A DNA stretch of 64,000 nucleotides from Sulfuritalea sp. (GCF_017302275.1 NZ_JAFLDR010000013.1:1-64000); one strand, 5' to 3'. Shown: positions 1 through 7,749, numbered from the stretch's first letter. A program made the numbers and translations. Notes: generated by a model from the sequence alone, not told the origin.

Positions 1-573
1 GGGCGCAGCCGCGCGATCCTGATCGACCCGAACACAGCTTCGGGCCTGAAAGTCTTCGCCGCTGGCGTTGGCGGCGGCCTCTGGGTCACCACCGACATCT
101 CGTCCCCCACACCCAACTGGACCGCGGTCAATGACCTGTTCTCCAACCTGGCCATCACCACGCTGGCTGCGGCACCGTCCACGCCGCTGACGATGTATTT
201 CGGCACCGGCGAGGGCTACTTCAACATCGACTCCATCCGCGGCAACGGCATCTGGAAGAGCGTGGACGGTGGTGCGAACTGGACCCAATTGCCGAACACC
301 GCCAACGCGTCCTTCCATTACGTGCAGAAGATCGTGGTGACCTCCGCGGGCGCCGTGCTCGCGGCCACCCAGTCGGGCGTGCAGCGCAGCGCCGGCGGCG
401 GCTTCCGGCCAACCGGCAGGCGGCGAATGCCCGCACTGCGGCTACAAGCGGCAAGCCAAGGACAACAAGGTGGCGGCGGACCGGTGCCCGTCGTGCAAAA
501 TGGGCTATGCCACGACGCCGGGCGCGCTGATGAGCGCCGAGTCGAAAACCGGCGACCGCCTCGAGGTCTATGA
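1..573 (+). CDS. BNR/Asp-box repeat protein, partial at the window edge and broken at its 3' end
   Basis: The reading frame is open from base 1 and has no start in the window. The visible part is a beta-propeller (BNR, sialidase/sortilin-like) sequence: a GVGGGLW strand, then an Asp box SVDGGANW encoded near 259-282, then LAATQSGVQRS, which would normally lead into the next Asp box. From about base 400 the frame stops looking like protein (Arg/Gly-rich) and ends at 573, while a different protein starts in frame 2. The real 3' end is therefore missing. Such proteins are usually secreted, and the substrate is unknown. Whether the break is a deletion or an assembly join cannot be told from the sequence. 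Confidence 0.6.
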   Translation, partial: GRSRAILIDPNTASGLKVFAAGVGGGLWVTTDISSPTPNWTAVNDLFSNLAITTLAAAPSTPLTMYFGTGEGYFNIDSIRGNGIWKSVDGGANWTQLPNTANASFHYVQKIVVTSAGAVLAATQSGVQRSAGGGFRPTGRRRMPALRLQAASQGQQGGGGPVPVVQNGLCHDAGRADERRVENRRPPRGL

Positions 574-868
574 CAAGGAGGTCGTGATCAAGCGCAAGCT
601 GGGCGTCAAGGTGCTGCTGCAGAGCCTCAAGGGTGACCTGCTGGAAGGCATCAAGGGCGACAAGTACATCCCCATCGACAGCATCGCCTCGATCCAGCTC
701 AAGCCGGCGAGCACACTGCTGGCGGGCTATATCACCGTCGTCCTGCCGGAATCCAGGGAGGGCTTCAAGCTCGCCGGCCTGGACGACTGCACCGTCGAGT
801 TCGTCAAGCGCGAGGAAGAGAACTTCGTCGCGATCAAGGCCTTCCTCGACGCCAGGATCGGCCGCTAG
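470..868 (+). CDS. zinc-ribbon plus PH-like domain protein, 5' end missing
   Basis: The first usable start is the GTG at 470, but the recognisable protein begins upstream in the same frame: codons from 425 read ECPHCGYKRQAKDN, giving a CPHC...CPSC zinc ribbon across 428-490. No start codon lies upstream in that frame, so the natural N-terminus was lost at the junction with the BNR gene near base 400. After the ribbon comes a beta-rich domain (GDRLEVYDKEVVIKRK... to the end), resembling the small PH-like domains of DUF4429/SHOCT proteins. It converges on the kinase gene, with 19 bp between the stops. Its role is unknown; a membrane- or signalling-associated adaptor is a guess. Confidence 0.6.
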   Translation: MAADRCPSCKMGYATTPGALMSAESKTGDRLEVYDKEVVIKRKLGVKVLLQSLKGDLLEGIKGDKYIPIDSIASIQLKPASTLLAGYITVVLPESREGFKLAGLDDCTVEFVKREEENFVAIKAFLDARIGR

Positions 869-887
869 CCGGCGGCCGGGCGCCGCA

Positions 888-2171
888 TCAGTATACGTGC
901 GCCAGTTCGGTGGTCGCCTTGGCCAGCCGGTCGACCAGGATGTTCATGAACGAGCGGTTGAAGCGCAGCTGGCAGTTTTCCGAAGCCTTGTGCAGCGAGT
1001 CGGCCTTGATCTTGAACAAAGTGACGGGCGTTTCGGCGACGATGGTGGCGGTGCGCGTCATCGCACCCCGGCGGATGTAGCACATCTCGCCGAAGCAGTG
1101 CCCCTTGCCCAGTGTGGCCAGCTTCTTGTTGCCCTTGACCACGCCCACACTGCCATCGGCGATGACGAAGAAGAAATTGCCCTGCGTGCCCTCTTCGACC
1201 AGGATGGTGCCGGCGGGCACGCGCCCCCAGATACTGATGCGCAGCACTTCCCACAGCTCGATTTCGCTGAAGTCCTGGAAGAATGGCAGGGCGTTCAGCA
1301 TATTGAAGCGCTGGGTTTCGGAATCGGCCTGCTGTGGCAGGTCGAGCTCGGCGATGGTGGACAGGTCCTGGATGAACTCGCGCCAGTTGGCATGCCGCTC
1401 CGGTCGGTTGCGGCGCATGGCCTTGGTCACGATGTCGGCCAGCCGCGCCGACAGCGCGGGGCGATGGGTACGGATGCCGGGCGGGTCTTCGTTCAGTATC
1501 TTGTGCGTCAGCGCGTAATTGCTTTCGGCCTCGAAGGGCAGGCGACCGGTAAGCAGCTTGTACAACACCACACCCAGCGAATAGATGTCGGTCTGATAGT
1601 TGAGGTTGTCGTTGCGCGCCTGCTCCGGCGACATGTAGGAGGGCGAGCCGACCCCGGTCAGCTGTGTCTCGTCGTTCTTGGCCACGATCGCGGCGCCGAA
1701 GTCGGCGATCTTCACCACGCCATCGGAGCAAAGCATGATGTTGGCCGGCTTGATGTCGCGGTGGATGATGCCGTTGCGACTGGCGAAATCCAGCGCCAGC
1801 GCGCACTTGAAGGCGATCTCGATCACCTTGTCCACCGGCAGCAGGTTATCGATCTGGCCGTGCTTTTCTAGCGTTTCGCCCTGAACGTACTCCATCACGA
1901 TGTAGCCGTCCTCGCGGCCCAGCATCGCGTCGTAGATGCCGACGATGTGCGGGTGGTTGAGGCGGCCGGCCAGCGCCACCTCGTTGGCGATCAGCTTGCG
2001 GTAGGTGATTCCGTGCTCGGTGTCGGACAGGACCTCGGGCTTGAAGACCTTGATCGCCACCTCGCGGTCGTTGAAGGTGTCGTGGGCCAGGTAGACGATA
2101 CTCGTCGCCCCCTGGCCCAGCTCCCGGATGATTTCGTACTTTTCAAAACCGCCTGCAGCCGCTCGGTCCAT
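888..2171 (-). CDS. Ser/Thr protein kinase with C-terminal cyclic-nucleotide-binding domain
   Basis: 427 residues. N-terminal Hanks-type kinase: glycine loop GQGATS (19-24), ATP-binding Lys41 in VAIK, catalytic loop HRDIKPAN (137-144), DFG 157-159 and an activation segment with SPEQA. All key residues are present, so it should be active. From about residue 285 a cNMP-binding (CAP_ED) fold follows, with FVIADGSVGVV and GHCFGEMCYIRRG, so activity may be gated by a cyclic nucleotide. No transmembrane segment is seen, which points to a cytoplasmic enzyme. The ATG at 2171 is the only start that keeps the kinase N-terminus; its ribosome site is weak. No phosphatase gene is adjacent, and the substrates are unknown. 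Confidence 0.88.
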   Translation of the reverse strand: MDRAAAGGFEKYEIIRELGQGATSIVYLAHDTFNDREVAIKVFKPEVLSDTEHGITYRKLIANEVALAGRLNHPHIVGIYDAMLGREDGYIVMEYVQGETLEKHGQIDNLLPVDKVIEIAFKCALALDFASRNGIIHRDIKPANIMLCSDGVVKIADFGAAIVAKNDETQLTGVGSPSYMSPEQARNDNLNYQTDIYSLGVVLYKLLTGRLPFEAESNYALTHKILNEDPPGIRTHRPALSARLADIVTKAMRRNRPERHANWREFIQDLSTIAELDLPQQADSETQRFNMLNALPFFQDFSEIELWEVLRISIWGRVPAGTILVEEGTQGNFFFVIADGSVGVVKGNKKLATLGKGHCFGEMCYIRRGAMTRTATIVAETPVTLFKIKADSLHKASENCQLRFNRSFMNILVDRLAKATTELAHVY

Positions 2172-2272
2172 TTACCGCGGGTACCTGGTCAATGATGGGG
2201 AAGAAACCTGAACTCGTGGAGTGTGCCTGAGGCTGGGTGGGGGCGTCAATTGCCGGGTAGGGTCCGACAATG

Positions 2273-2300
2273 AAAGTCGGCGCCGGTGGTACGGCGATGG
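2273..2300 (-). repeat. dispersed extragenic repeat, copy 1
   Basis: Reads AAAGTCGGCGCCGGTGGTAC then GGCG on the plus strand, which is the reverse complement of the family core GCCGTNNCGCCAGCGCCGAC. It lies between the kinase gene and the PEP-CTERM gene. The family is described under findings. Confidence 0.6.
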
Positions 2301-2374
2301 GAATGCCGTGGTTCTGCGGTTTGGTCGCCATGGTTGGTCGCCGAATTCCAGTCGGACTTGTATCCCTGTACCGA

Positions 2375-2394
2375 CTAGTCCAAATGGGCTATTG
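2375..2394 (+). promoter_or_regulatory. conserved 20-bp box upstream of a PEP-CTERM gene, site 1
   Basis: CTAGTCCAAATGGGCTATTG, containing the imperfect dyad TAGTCC-N4-GGGCTA. Closely related sequences sit upstream of the other two PEP-CTERM genes (6956 and 13259). It ends 13 bp before a candidate -35 element, which suits an activator site. The regulator is unknown. Confidence 0.5.
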
Positions 2395-2407
2395 CCGCCG
2401 ATTCTAG

Positions 2408-2437
2408 TTGACGGTTAAATCAAGGTGCCGGTATGGA
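2408..2437 (+). promoter_or_regulatory. candidate sigma-70 promoter of the PEP-CTERM gene
   Basis: TTGACG at 2408-2413, an 18-bp spacer, then TATGGA at 2432-2437. A start near 2444 would give a leader of about 20 nt before the ATG at 2465. Confidence 0.4.
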
Positions 2438-2464
2438 GTCAACAAGAACGGACGGGGGCCCGAC

Positions 2465-3016
2465 ATGAAGAAGACACTGATTGCAGCAACTATCGCTGGA
2501 GCAATGTTTCTATCCGGAACGGCAAATGCTGGCATTGGTGACAGCATCTTCGTCCAGAACTCCGGGCATGTATTCGCCACCTTCGAGGGCCAGACCGCCG
2601 GCTATACCAGCGATCTGTACCTCTCCAGCCCGACATCCACCTTCATCTTCACCAACCATGTCGCCAATGTCGGCGATACGGTTGATCTCGGCTTCTTCTC
2701 CGCCGGCACCGAACTGGTTTTTTCCATCTATGTCCGTAACACCGGTGATACCTTCTATTCCGGTCTGGGCAGCGCCAACCCTGACGGCATCGCCCACGCC
2801 AACGTGATCAACAACTGGGCGCCCGGACTTACCTATGTCGGCTTTGAAGATCTGTACGGCGGCGGCGATCTCGACTACGACGACAACAGTTTCTCGTTCA
2901 CGAACGTCGCCACGCTGCAGCCAGTTCCCGAGCCCGAGACCTACGCCATGATGTTGGCTGGCCTTGGCCTCCTAGGTGTTGTCGCGCGTCGCAGAAAGCA
3001 GAGCTTGTCTGCCTGA
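2465..3016 (+). CDS. PEP-CTERM sorting-domain protein
   Basis: 183 residues. A signal peptide (MKKTLIAATIAGAMFLSGTA, cleavage near ANA) precedes a short beta-rich exported domain with no family I recognise and a C-terminal sorting signal: VPEPETYAM, a hydrophobic helix (MLAGLGLLGVVA) and RRRK. Such proteins are processed by an exosortase and appear on the surface or in exopolysaccharide; no exosortase gene lies in this window. The ATG at 2465 is chosen because the signal peptide starts there. A strong hairpin follows 15 bp after the stop, and the conserved 20-bp box lies 70 bp upstream. Confidence 0.88.
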   Translation: MKKTLIAATIAGAMFLSGTANAGIGDSIFVQNSGHVFATFEGQTAGYTSDLYLSSPTSTFIFTNHVANVGDTVDLGFFSAGTELVFSIYVRNTGDTFYSGLGSANPDGIAHANVINNWAPGLTYVGFEDLYGGGDLDYDDNSFSFTNVATLQPVPEPETYAMMLAGLGLLGVVARRRKQSLSA

Positions 3017-3031
3017 TGCACCGGTAATGCA

Positions 3032-3071
3032 CCAAACAAGAACGGGAGCTTCGGCTCCCGTTCTTGTTTGG
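3032..3071. terminator. 18-bp perfect hairpin with TTCG loop
   Basis: CCAAACAAGAACGGGAGC (3032-3049), loop TTCG, then its exact complement (3054-3071). It lies 15 bp after the PEP-CTERM stop. The right arm is T-rich (TTCTTGTTT), but no T-run follows. Being symmetrical, it could also block reading from the opposing gene at 3225-3512. Confidence 0.75.
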
Positions 3072-3153
3072 TAACCGCTGCTTAGGAAAGCGAATGCCCA
3101 TTCGCAGCTTTTGACGGCCCGTGACAAGCCCGCGAGGCAGCGCGCCGAACATC

Positions 3154-3178
3154 GTCGTAGCGTCGGCGCCGACTCCTG
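3154..3178 (+). repeat. dispersed extragenic repeat, copy 2 (diverged)
   Basis: CGTAGCGTCGGCGCCGACTC matches the family in its GCGCCGACTC half, while the left half is diverged. It lies between the hairpin at 3032 and the 3' end of the small minus-strand gene. Confidence 0.4.
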
Positions 3179-3224
3179 ATCGCGTGGCAGCGCCGAGCCT
3201 CCTGCCGCGACCGGACGGTGCAAT

Positions 3225-3512
3225 TCAGGCCATATCGTCCGCCAGATGGGGAACAGAATCCTCGGCGGGCTCGCCGGTCTCGGGATCGATCCAGTCGGCG
3301 ATGCCGATTTCGTTTTCTGCATCCCTCAACGACTCCGCCACACCGTCATCGAAGCCGGCGCATTGCAGGTCCATCTCCGCCTCGACCAGCGTGGCAAACG
3401 GACCGTACTCCCTCTCGCCGGCGGTAGCCTGCCAATAGAATCCATCCGGACGTTCGAAGATCAGCGGCCGCTCGAGCATGGCGGGCGATCCCTTCCTTGT
3501 CCTTTTCTGCAT
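3225..3512 (-). CDS. small acidic hypothetical protein
   Basis: 95 residues starting MQKRTRKGSP. The ATG at 3512 is preceded by AAAGGGAGG with a 6-nt gap, a near-ideal ribosome site, so it is preferred to a longer form starting at 3572. The sequence contains a compact WQATAGEREYGPFATL segment, then an acidic C-terminus (DAENEIGIADWIDPETGEPA). No signal peptide or membrane segment is seen. I do not recognise a named family, but the composition and good ribosome site argue that it is a real cytoplasmic protein. Confidence 0.6.
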   Translation of the reverse strand: MQKRTRKGSPAMLERPLIFERPDGFYWQATAGEREYGPFATLVEAEMDLQCAGFDDGVAESLRDAENEIGIADWIDPETGEPAEDSVPHLADDMA

Positions 3513-3663
3513 GATGCCTCCCTTTCTTTTCGGCGGGAGCGACTGGAACCCGCGCCGACACTTCCGTTGCACGACCGGACCATGTTTTCAGACTAGTTCG
3601 AAATCACGCAAAATCAAGCTTCGCCGGCCACGTGACCGGCCCGCCGCCCCACCGGGAAAACCG

Positions 3664-4026
3664 ATGATCTTTGGCCTGCTCGCCGATGCCGTCCTGCTGC
3701 TCCACCTGGGCTTCATCCTGTTCGTCGTCTGCGGCGGCTTCCTGGTCTGGCGCCACGCCCGCCTGGCCTGGCTGCACCTGCCCGCCGCGACCTGGGGCGC
3801 GCTGATCGAGTTCGGCGGCTGGATCTGCCCGCTGACCCCGCTGGAAAATCGCCTGCGGCTCCTGGGCGGCGGCGAAGGCTATGCGGAGAGTTTCGTCGCG
3901 CACTACCTGATACCGCTGATCTACCCCGCGACGCTGACGCGCGAGCTGCAGATCGGCCTTGGCCTCGGTGTCGTCGCGATCAATCTCGTCGCCTACATGC
4001 TCGCCTGGCGCACGCGCCGCGCCTAG
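3664..4026 (+). CDS. DUF2784 family membrane protein
   Basis: 120 residues. The N-terminus MIFGLLADAVLLLHLGFILF, a mid segment WGALIEFGGWICPLTPLEN and a final helix (LGLGVVAINLVAYMLAW) are typical of the DUF2784 family of small inner-membrane proteins with three to four helices. The ATG at 3664 fits the usual family N-terminus; an in-frame extension upstream is not membrane-like. Function is unknown. The acyl-carrier-like remnant begins 58 bp downstream. Confidence 0.78.
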   Translation: MIFGLLADAVLLLHLGFILFVVCGGFLVWRHARLAWLHLPAATWGALIEFGGWICPLTPLENRLRLLGGGEGYAESFVAHYLIPLIYPATLTRELQIGLGLGVVAINLVAYMLAWRTRRA

Positions 4027-4084
4027 GCGGGCGACGCGCTGTTCCTACGCGAACTCGGCAAACTGCGGCAACATCCGGAGGAAC

Positions 4085-4315
4085 TTGACCAATCAACACC
4101 GACGACATCCGCGCCGTCGCAATCGCGGCCCTGCAATCCATCCCGCCGAGGTCGAGGCCGACACCCTGCGCGGCGACCGTCTGCTGCGCACTCAGGTCGA
4201 TCCGGACTCGATGGACTGGCTGAACTTCCTGCTCGGCCTGCATGAAATGCTGAGCGTCGAGATTCCCGAGGCCGATTACGCGAAGCTGGTCATGATCGAC
4301 GACGAGGTCGCCTAA
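4085..4315 (+). pseudogene. acyl carrier protein gene with two compensating frameshifts
   Basis: A ribosome site GGAGGAAC precedes TTG ACC at 4085. The next codons make sense only in the neighbouring frame (INTDDIRAVAIAALQSIPP from 4092). From about 4147 the original frame resumes with EVEADTLRGD, the phosphopantetheine motif DSMDW, and LLGLHEMLSVEIPEADYAKL. Removing one base near 4091 and adding one G near 4146 restores a continuous carrier protein of about 76 residues. The C-terminus after IDDEVA is also short for the family. It is either a decayed gene or two base-call errors. A single unbroken frame from 4085 exists, but its middle is Arg/His-rich and not carrier-like. Confidence 0.55.
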
Positions 4316-4428
4316 AGCAGGCGAGGATCGCCGGCCGCGGCTGGCAAAGCGGTCCCCGCTTGGTACCGCCCTGCGCCCTGGCGGCCAAAGGGACTTGAAA
4401 CGATCGCCGCATGCGACCCGCGCCCAAG

Positions 4429-4456
4429 AGTCGGCGCCGGCAATACGGCGCCGACT
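4429..4456. repeat. dispersed extragenic repeat, copy 3, full hairpin over the kefC stop
   Basis: AGTCGGCGCCG (4429-4439) and CGGCGCCGACT (4446-4456) form an 11-bp stem around a 6-nt loop. The right arm overlaps the TAG stop of the minus-strand antiporter gene (4455-4457). It may act as a 3'-end structure for that transcript. Confidence 0.65.
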
Positions 4457-6242
4457 AGTTCCAGCCGCCGCCGCCCTGTTGCTCGAAGCGCTCGCGGTCG
4501 CGGCTGAAGAGTTCCTCGAGTTCCTCGCGACCGGCCCTGGCCACGGTCAGCATGCGGTTCTCGTCGTGGAAGTGCGGAACCAGGTCTTCCATGGCGCCGA
4601 CATTGTGGCGACGGAAGGCGTCGGCCATTTCCCGCGCGCGGAAGGCGTCGATGCCGAGCGCTTCCAGCACGTGGCGGCCCGCCTTGAGCGCGGCCTCGAA
4701 GGTTTCGCGCTCGATGATGTCGACCTCGCGCGCGCGCAGTTCCACGAAGTGGCGCACGTTGCGGGCGCGGGCGACGATGCGCAGGCCGGGGAAGTTGGCG
4801 CGCACGATGTCCACCAGGGCCAGGCTGTCGTCCACGTCGTCGATCGCATTCACCAGCAGGCGTGCCTTGCCGGCACCGGCGGCGGACAGCAGGTCGAGCC
4901 GCGTCGCGTCGCCGTAGAACACCTTGTAGCCGAACTTGCGCAGCATCTCGATCTGGTCGGGATCGTGGTCGAGCACCACCGCGCGCAGGCCGTTGGCGAA
5001 AAGCAGGCGGCCGACGATCTGCCCGAAGCGGCCGAAGCCGGCGATCACGATGGCGCCGCCGGCATCCTCGTCGATGGTGTCGGCCTCGCGCTTTTGTTGC
5101 TCGGCCTGGCGGTCGGCCAGCCGATCGCGGACCAGCAGCAGCAGCGGAGTGCAGGCCATCGACAGCGCCACCGCGATCGTCAAGAGGCCGCCGGTCTCGC
5201 GCTCGAGCAGGCCGGCGCCCTGCGCCGTGGCGAACACCACGAAGGCGAACTCGCCACCTTGCGACAGCAGTAGCGCGAACAGCCAGCGCTGCCTCGGCGT
5301 GATGCCGATGACGCGCGCCAGCAGCCACAGCATCAGGGTCTTCAACGCGAGGAAGCCGCCCAGCAGCAGGGCGATGCCGCCCGGGCGCGCCAGCAGCAGG
5401 CCGAAGTCGATCGCCATGCCCACCGAGATGAAGAACAGCCCGAGCAGCAGGCCCTTGAAGGGCTCGATGTCGGTTTCCAGCGCATGGCGGTATTCCGAGC
5501 TCGCCAGCAGAACGCCGGCGAGGAAGGCGCCCAGCGCCATCGAGAGACCGACCAGCGACATGAGTTGCGATATGCCCAGCACCAGCAGCAGCGCAAAGGC
5601 GGTGAATACCTCGCGCGTCTGGGCGGAGGCGATCAGCCGCAGCGCCGGCCGCGTCAGGTAGCGTCCGACCACGATGATGCCGGCGATGGCGACGATGGCC
5701 TTCAGCGCATCGAGCCCCGGCGTGGTGGTCGCTGCGGCGTGCGTGGCAAGCAGGGGAATCGCGGCCAGCAGGGGAATCGCGGCAATGTCCTGGAACAGCA
5801 GGACGGCGAAGGCGCTGCGCCCGATCGGCGCCGGCAGCAGGTTGCGCTCGGCCATGACCTGCACGGCGATGGCGGTCGAGGACAGGCTCAGCGCGAGGCC
5901 GGCGATGATTGCCAGCTTCCAGTCGAAGCCGAAGCCGGCGCCCGCCACCGCCAGCAGCACGCCGCAGGACGCCATCTGCAGGCTGCCGTTGCCGAAGACC
6001 TCGCGGCGCATCGCCCAGAGGCGTTTCGAATCGAGTTCGAGGCCGATCAGGAACAGCATCAGGACCACGCCGAACTCGGAAAAATGCATGATCGATTCGA
6101 CGTCGCTGACGAAGCCCAGGCCCCAGGGCCCGATCAGGGTGCCCGCAATCAGATAGCCCAACACCGAGCCGAGCCCCAGGCGCCTGGCCAGCGGCACGCA
6201 GAGCACCGCGGCCGCGAGATAAATCAGCGCGTCGCGCATCAT
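4455..6242 (-). CDS. kefC: KefB/KefC-type cation:proton antiporter with RCK domain
   Basis: 595 residues. The N-terminal 380 or so residues form about twelve membrane helices of the CPA2 family (LGYLIAGTLIGPWGLG, GLELDSKRLW, LFQDIAAIPLL, SQGGEFAFV). A cytoplasmic RCK/TrkA-N Rossmann domain follows, with VIAGFGRFGQIVG and a VVLDHDPDQ acidic turn, then a C-terminal tail. In the KefB/C family this exports K+ in exchange for H+ during electrophile stress and is held closed by glutathione. The start overlaps the stop of the upstream flavoprotein gene by ATGA, so the two are translationally coupled as in known kefFC pairs. KefB versus KefC cannot be separated by eye. Confidence 0.85.
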   Translation of the reverse strand: MMRDALIYLAAAVLCVPLARRLGLGSVLGYLIAGTLIGPWGLGFVSDVESIMHFSEFGVVLMLFLIGLELDSKRLWAMRREVFGNGSLQMASCGVLLAVAGAGFGFDWKLAIIAGLALSLSSTAIAVQVMAERNLLPAPIGRSAFAVLLFQDIAAIPLLAAIPLLATHAAATTTPGLDALKAIVAIAGIIVVGRYLTRPALRLIASAQTREVFTAFALLLVLGISQLMSLVGLSMALGAFLAGVLLASSEYRHALETDIEPFKGLLLGLFFISVGMAIDFGLLLARPGGIALLLGGFLALKTLMLWLLARVIGITPRQRWLFALLLSQGGEFAFVVFATAQGAGLLERETGGLLTIAVALSMACTPLLLLVRDRLADRQAEQQKREADTIDEDAGGAIVIAGFGRFGQIVGRLLFANGLRAVVLDHDPDQIEMLRKFGYKVFYGDATRLDLLSAAGAGKARLLVNAIDDVDDSLALVDIVRANFPGLRIVARARNVRHFVELRAREVDIIERETFEAALKAGRHVLEALGIDAFRAREMADAFRRHNVGAMEDLVPHFHDENRMLTVARAGREELEELFSRDRERFEQQGGGGWN

Positions 6243-6814
6243 GGCGGCAGCCCCGCCCTACCGTCGTGGGCCGCGAGCCAGGCCTGCAGGCGCTCGCGCA
6301 AGCTAGCCGCGTGCGCGGCGAGTTCCGCCTCATTGATTTCGTGGGCGCCGTGCACGATGAAGGGCTCCAGCCAGTTCATGCGGCAAAAGCGCGCAGTCTC
6401 CTCGATCGGCCGCGAGAACTCGCCGAACGGCCGTTCATGGATTCCCGTCGCGGCGTAGGCCTCGCGCGTGCCGCCGGTACTCGCCACCCAGAGGCATCCC
6501 TTGCCCCGCAGCGCGGCACTGCCGTCGCCATAGGCCCAGCCGTAGGCGAGGACCTTGTCGAACCAGTGCTTGAGCAGCGCCGGCACGCTGTACCAGTACA
6601 CCGGATGCATCCACAGCACCAGTTGCGCGCGCGACAGCGCCGCCTGCTCCGCCGCGACATCGATGTCGAAATCCGGATAACGGTCGTAAAGCGAACAAAC
6701 CTCAACGCCAGGCAGGTCGCGCACGGCATCGAACAACGCCCGGTTGGCGCGCGACTGCGAAGGATAGGGATGGGCAAAGACGAGGTAGATCACGGTTCGG
6801 CCACGATACACCAC
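6239..6814 (-). CDS. KefF/KefG-like NAD(P)H oxidoreductase
   Basis: 191 residues with a flavodoxin fold: LVFAHPYPSQSRANRALF, then LVLWMHPVYWYSVPALLKHW and GKGCLWVASTGG. This is the quinone-reductase-like ancillary subunit that sits on Kef antiporters and is needed for full activity. Translation may begin at 6814 (ATG) or at the GTG at 6793, which would give the usual family N-terminus VIYLVFAHP. It is first in a two-gene operon, overlapping the antiporter by four bases. Confidence 0.83.
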   Translation of the reverse strand: MVYRGRTVIYLVFAHPYPSQSRANRALFDAVRDLPGVEVCSLYDRYPDFDIDVAAEQAALSRAQLVLWMHPVYWYSVPALLKHWFDKVLAYGWAYGDGSAALRGKGCLWVASTGGTREAYAATGIHERPFGEFSRPIEETARFCRMNWLEPFIVHGAHEINEAELAAHAASLRERLQAWLAAHDGRAGLPP

Positions 6815-6846
6815 CAGACCGGCAGCGACGGAGCGGCGGGGCGGCG

Positions 6847-6895
6847 AAAAGTCGGCGCCCCACAGGGACCTCCTTCGGTCGCCGGCGGTACGGCG
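6847..6895 (-). repeat. dispersed extragenic repeat, copy 4, interrupted by 24 bp
   Basis: AAAAGTCGGC (6847-6856) and GCCGGCGGTACGGCG (6881-6895) together give a consensus copy. The 24 bases between them (6857-6880) are absent from the other copies. Confidence 0.45.
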
Positions 6896-6955
6896 CGATG
6901 CGGGCGGCCCGCATAAAAAGTTGCCAACGGATGGGCCGAACAGACTATGGACGGG

Positions 6956-6975
6956 CTGCGCCGAAAGGACTACTG
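6956..6975 (+). promoter_or_regulatory. conserved 20-bp box upstream of a PEP-CTERM gene, site 3
   Basis: CTGCGCCGAAAGGACTACTG. The right part (CCGAAAGGACTACTG) matches CCGAACGGGCTATTG at 13264 in 12 of 15 positions, but the left half is diverged. It lies 84 bp before the ATG at 7060. Confidence 0.35.
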
Positions 6976-7059
6976 TGGATTCCGGTCAGTCGGTGGTCGC
7001 GCAGGCCAAGGTCCGCGCGGCAGCCAGTGTTGTCCGAGTTTGAACCCGGGGAGATTGCG

Positions 7060-7749
7060 ATGATCAAGCACGCGGTGACAAGACTGTTCCTTTCCCTGAT
7101 GTTGGTCGCGGCCACCAGCTCTCCGGCCCGGGCGACGACCATCACCTTCGACGGCCTCGCCGGCACGGCTATGACCGGCAATTCGCAGGTATTCACCACA
7201 TTCACCAAGTTTTCTCCCAATGCTCTCGCCACGGTGGATGGTTTTCAGTTCAAATCATCGGGTCCCGAATTTTTCCTGGGTGCAGCCTATGCGGCTGCCT
7301 GTTGCAACAGTGACCTCGGCCCGCTGGCTTACAACGGAACGGATTACCTGATCGGCTTGCCCGACATCACGGTGAGCAAGGTCGGCGGCGGCGCGTTCTC
7401 GCTCAACGGCTTCGACCTCGCCGAATGGGACGACACCCACACCGCGTCGATCAGCCTCACCACGAGCGGACCGGGCGGCCCGACGACACAGATCCTGCTG
7501 CTTTCGCTGTTCGGCAACCGCTACAAGACCGTCGGCAACGATTTCACGCATTTCAGCCTGACGGGATACGACAACGTGGTTTCGTTCACCCTGGTCGGCA
7601 GTGTCCCGTGGGCCTTCATCGCGCTGGACAACCTCGACGTCGCAGCTCCGATTCCGGAACCCGGAACCTACGCCATGCTGCTGGCCGGCCTTGGCCTGCT
7701 CGGTATCGCGTCGCGCCGCAGGAAGCAGAAGGCAGCGGCCGCCAGGTAG
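7060..7749 (+). CDS. PEP-CTERM sorting-domain protein
   Basis: 229 residues. A signal peptide (MIKHAVTRLFLSLMLVAATS, cleavage near ARA) is followed by a secreted beta-rich domain (TITFDGLAG..., SKVGGGAFSLNGFDLAEW) of the kind common in short PEP-CTERM proteins. The tail is PIPEPGTYAM, a hydrophobic helix, then RRRKQK. GGGGAG precedes the ATG at 7060 by about 7 nt, which settles the start. It converges on rlmN with 18 bp between the stops. It is probably exported and processed by an exosortase encoded elsewhere; ligand or role is unknown. Confidence 0.87.
   Translation: MIKHAVTRLFLSLMLVAATSSPARATTITFDGLAGTAMTGNSQVFTTFTKFSPNALATVDGFQFKSSGPEFFLGAAYAAACCNSDLGPLAYNGTDYLIGLPDITVSKVGGGAFSLNGFDLAEWDDTHTASISLTTSGPGGPTTQILLLSLFGNRYKTVGNDFTHFSLTGYDNVVSFTLVGSVPWAFIALDNLDVAAPIPEPGTYAMLLAGLGLLGIASRRRKQKAAAAR

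Noticed and set aside
633..1871. Long plus-strand open frame opposite the kinase gene
   Set aside because: It is antisense to a complete kinase with all catalytic motifs; its product is an Arg/Gln/Asp mixture typical of shadow frames in GC-rich DNA.
2408..2464. Starting the first PEP-CTERM protein at the TTG at 2408
   Set aside because: The signal peptide begins at the ATG at 2465, and the extra residues (SRCRYGVNKNGRG) overlap the promoter-like TTGACG.
2395..2470. Sigma-54 (GG-N10-GC) promoters in front of the PEP-CTERM genes
   Set aside because: No convincing TGGCAC-N5-TTGC pattern was found at a consistent distance from the boxes.
3591..3610. CTAGTTCGAAATCACG-like sequence near 3591 as another PEP-CTERM box
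   Set aside because: Only the left half resembles the box, GGGCTATTG is absent, and no PEP-CTERM gene follows.
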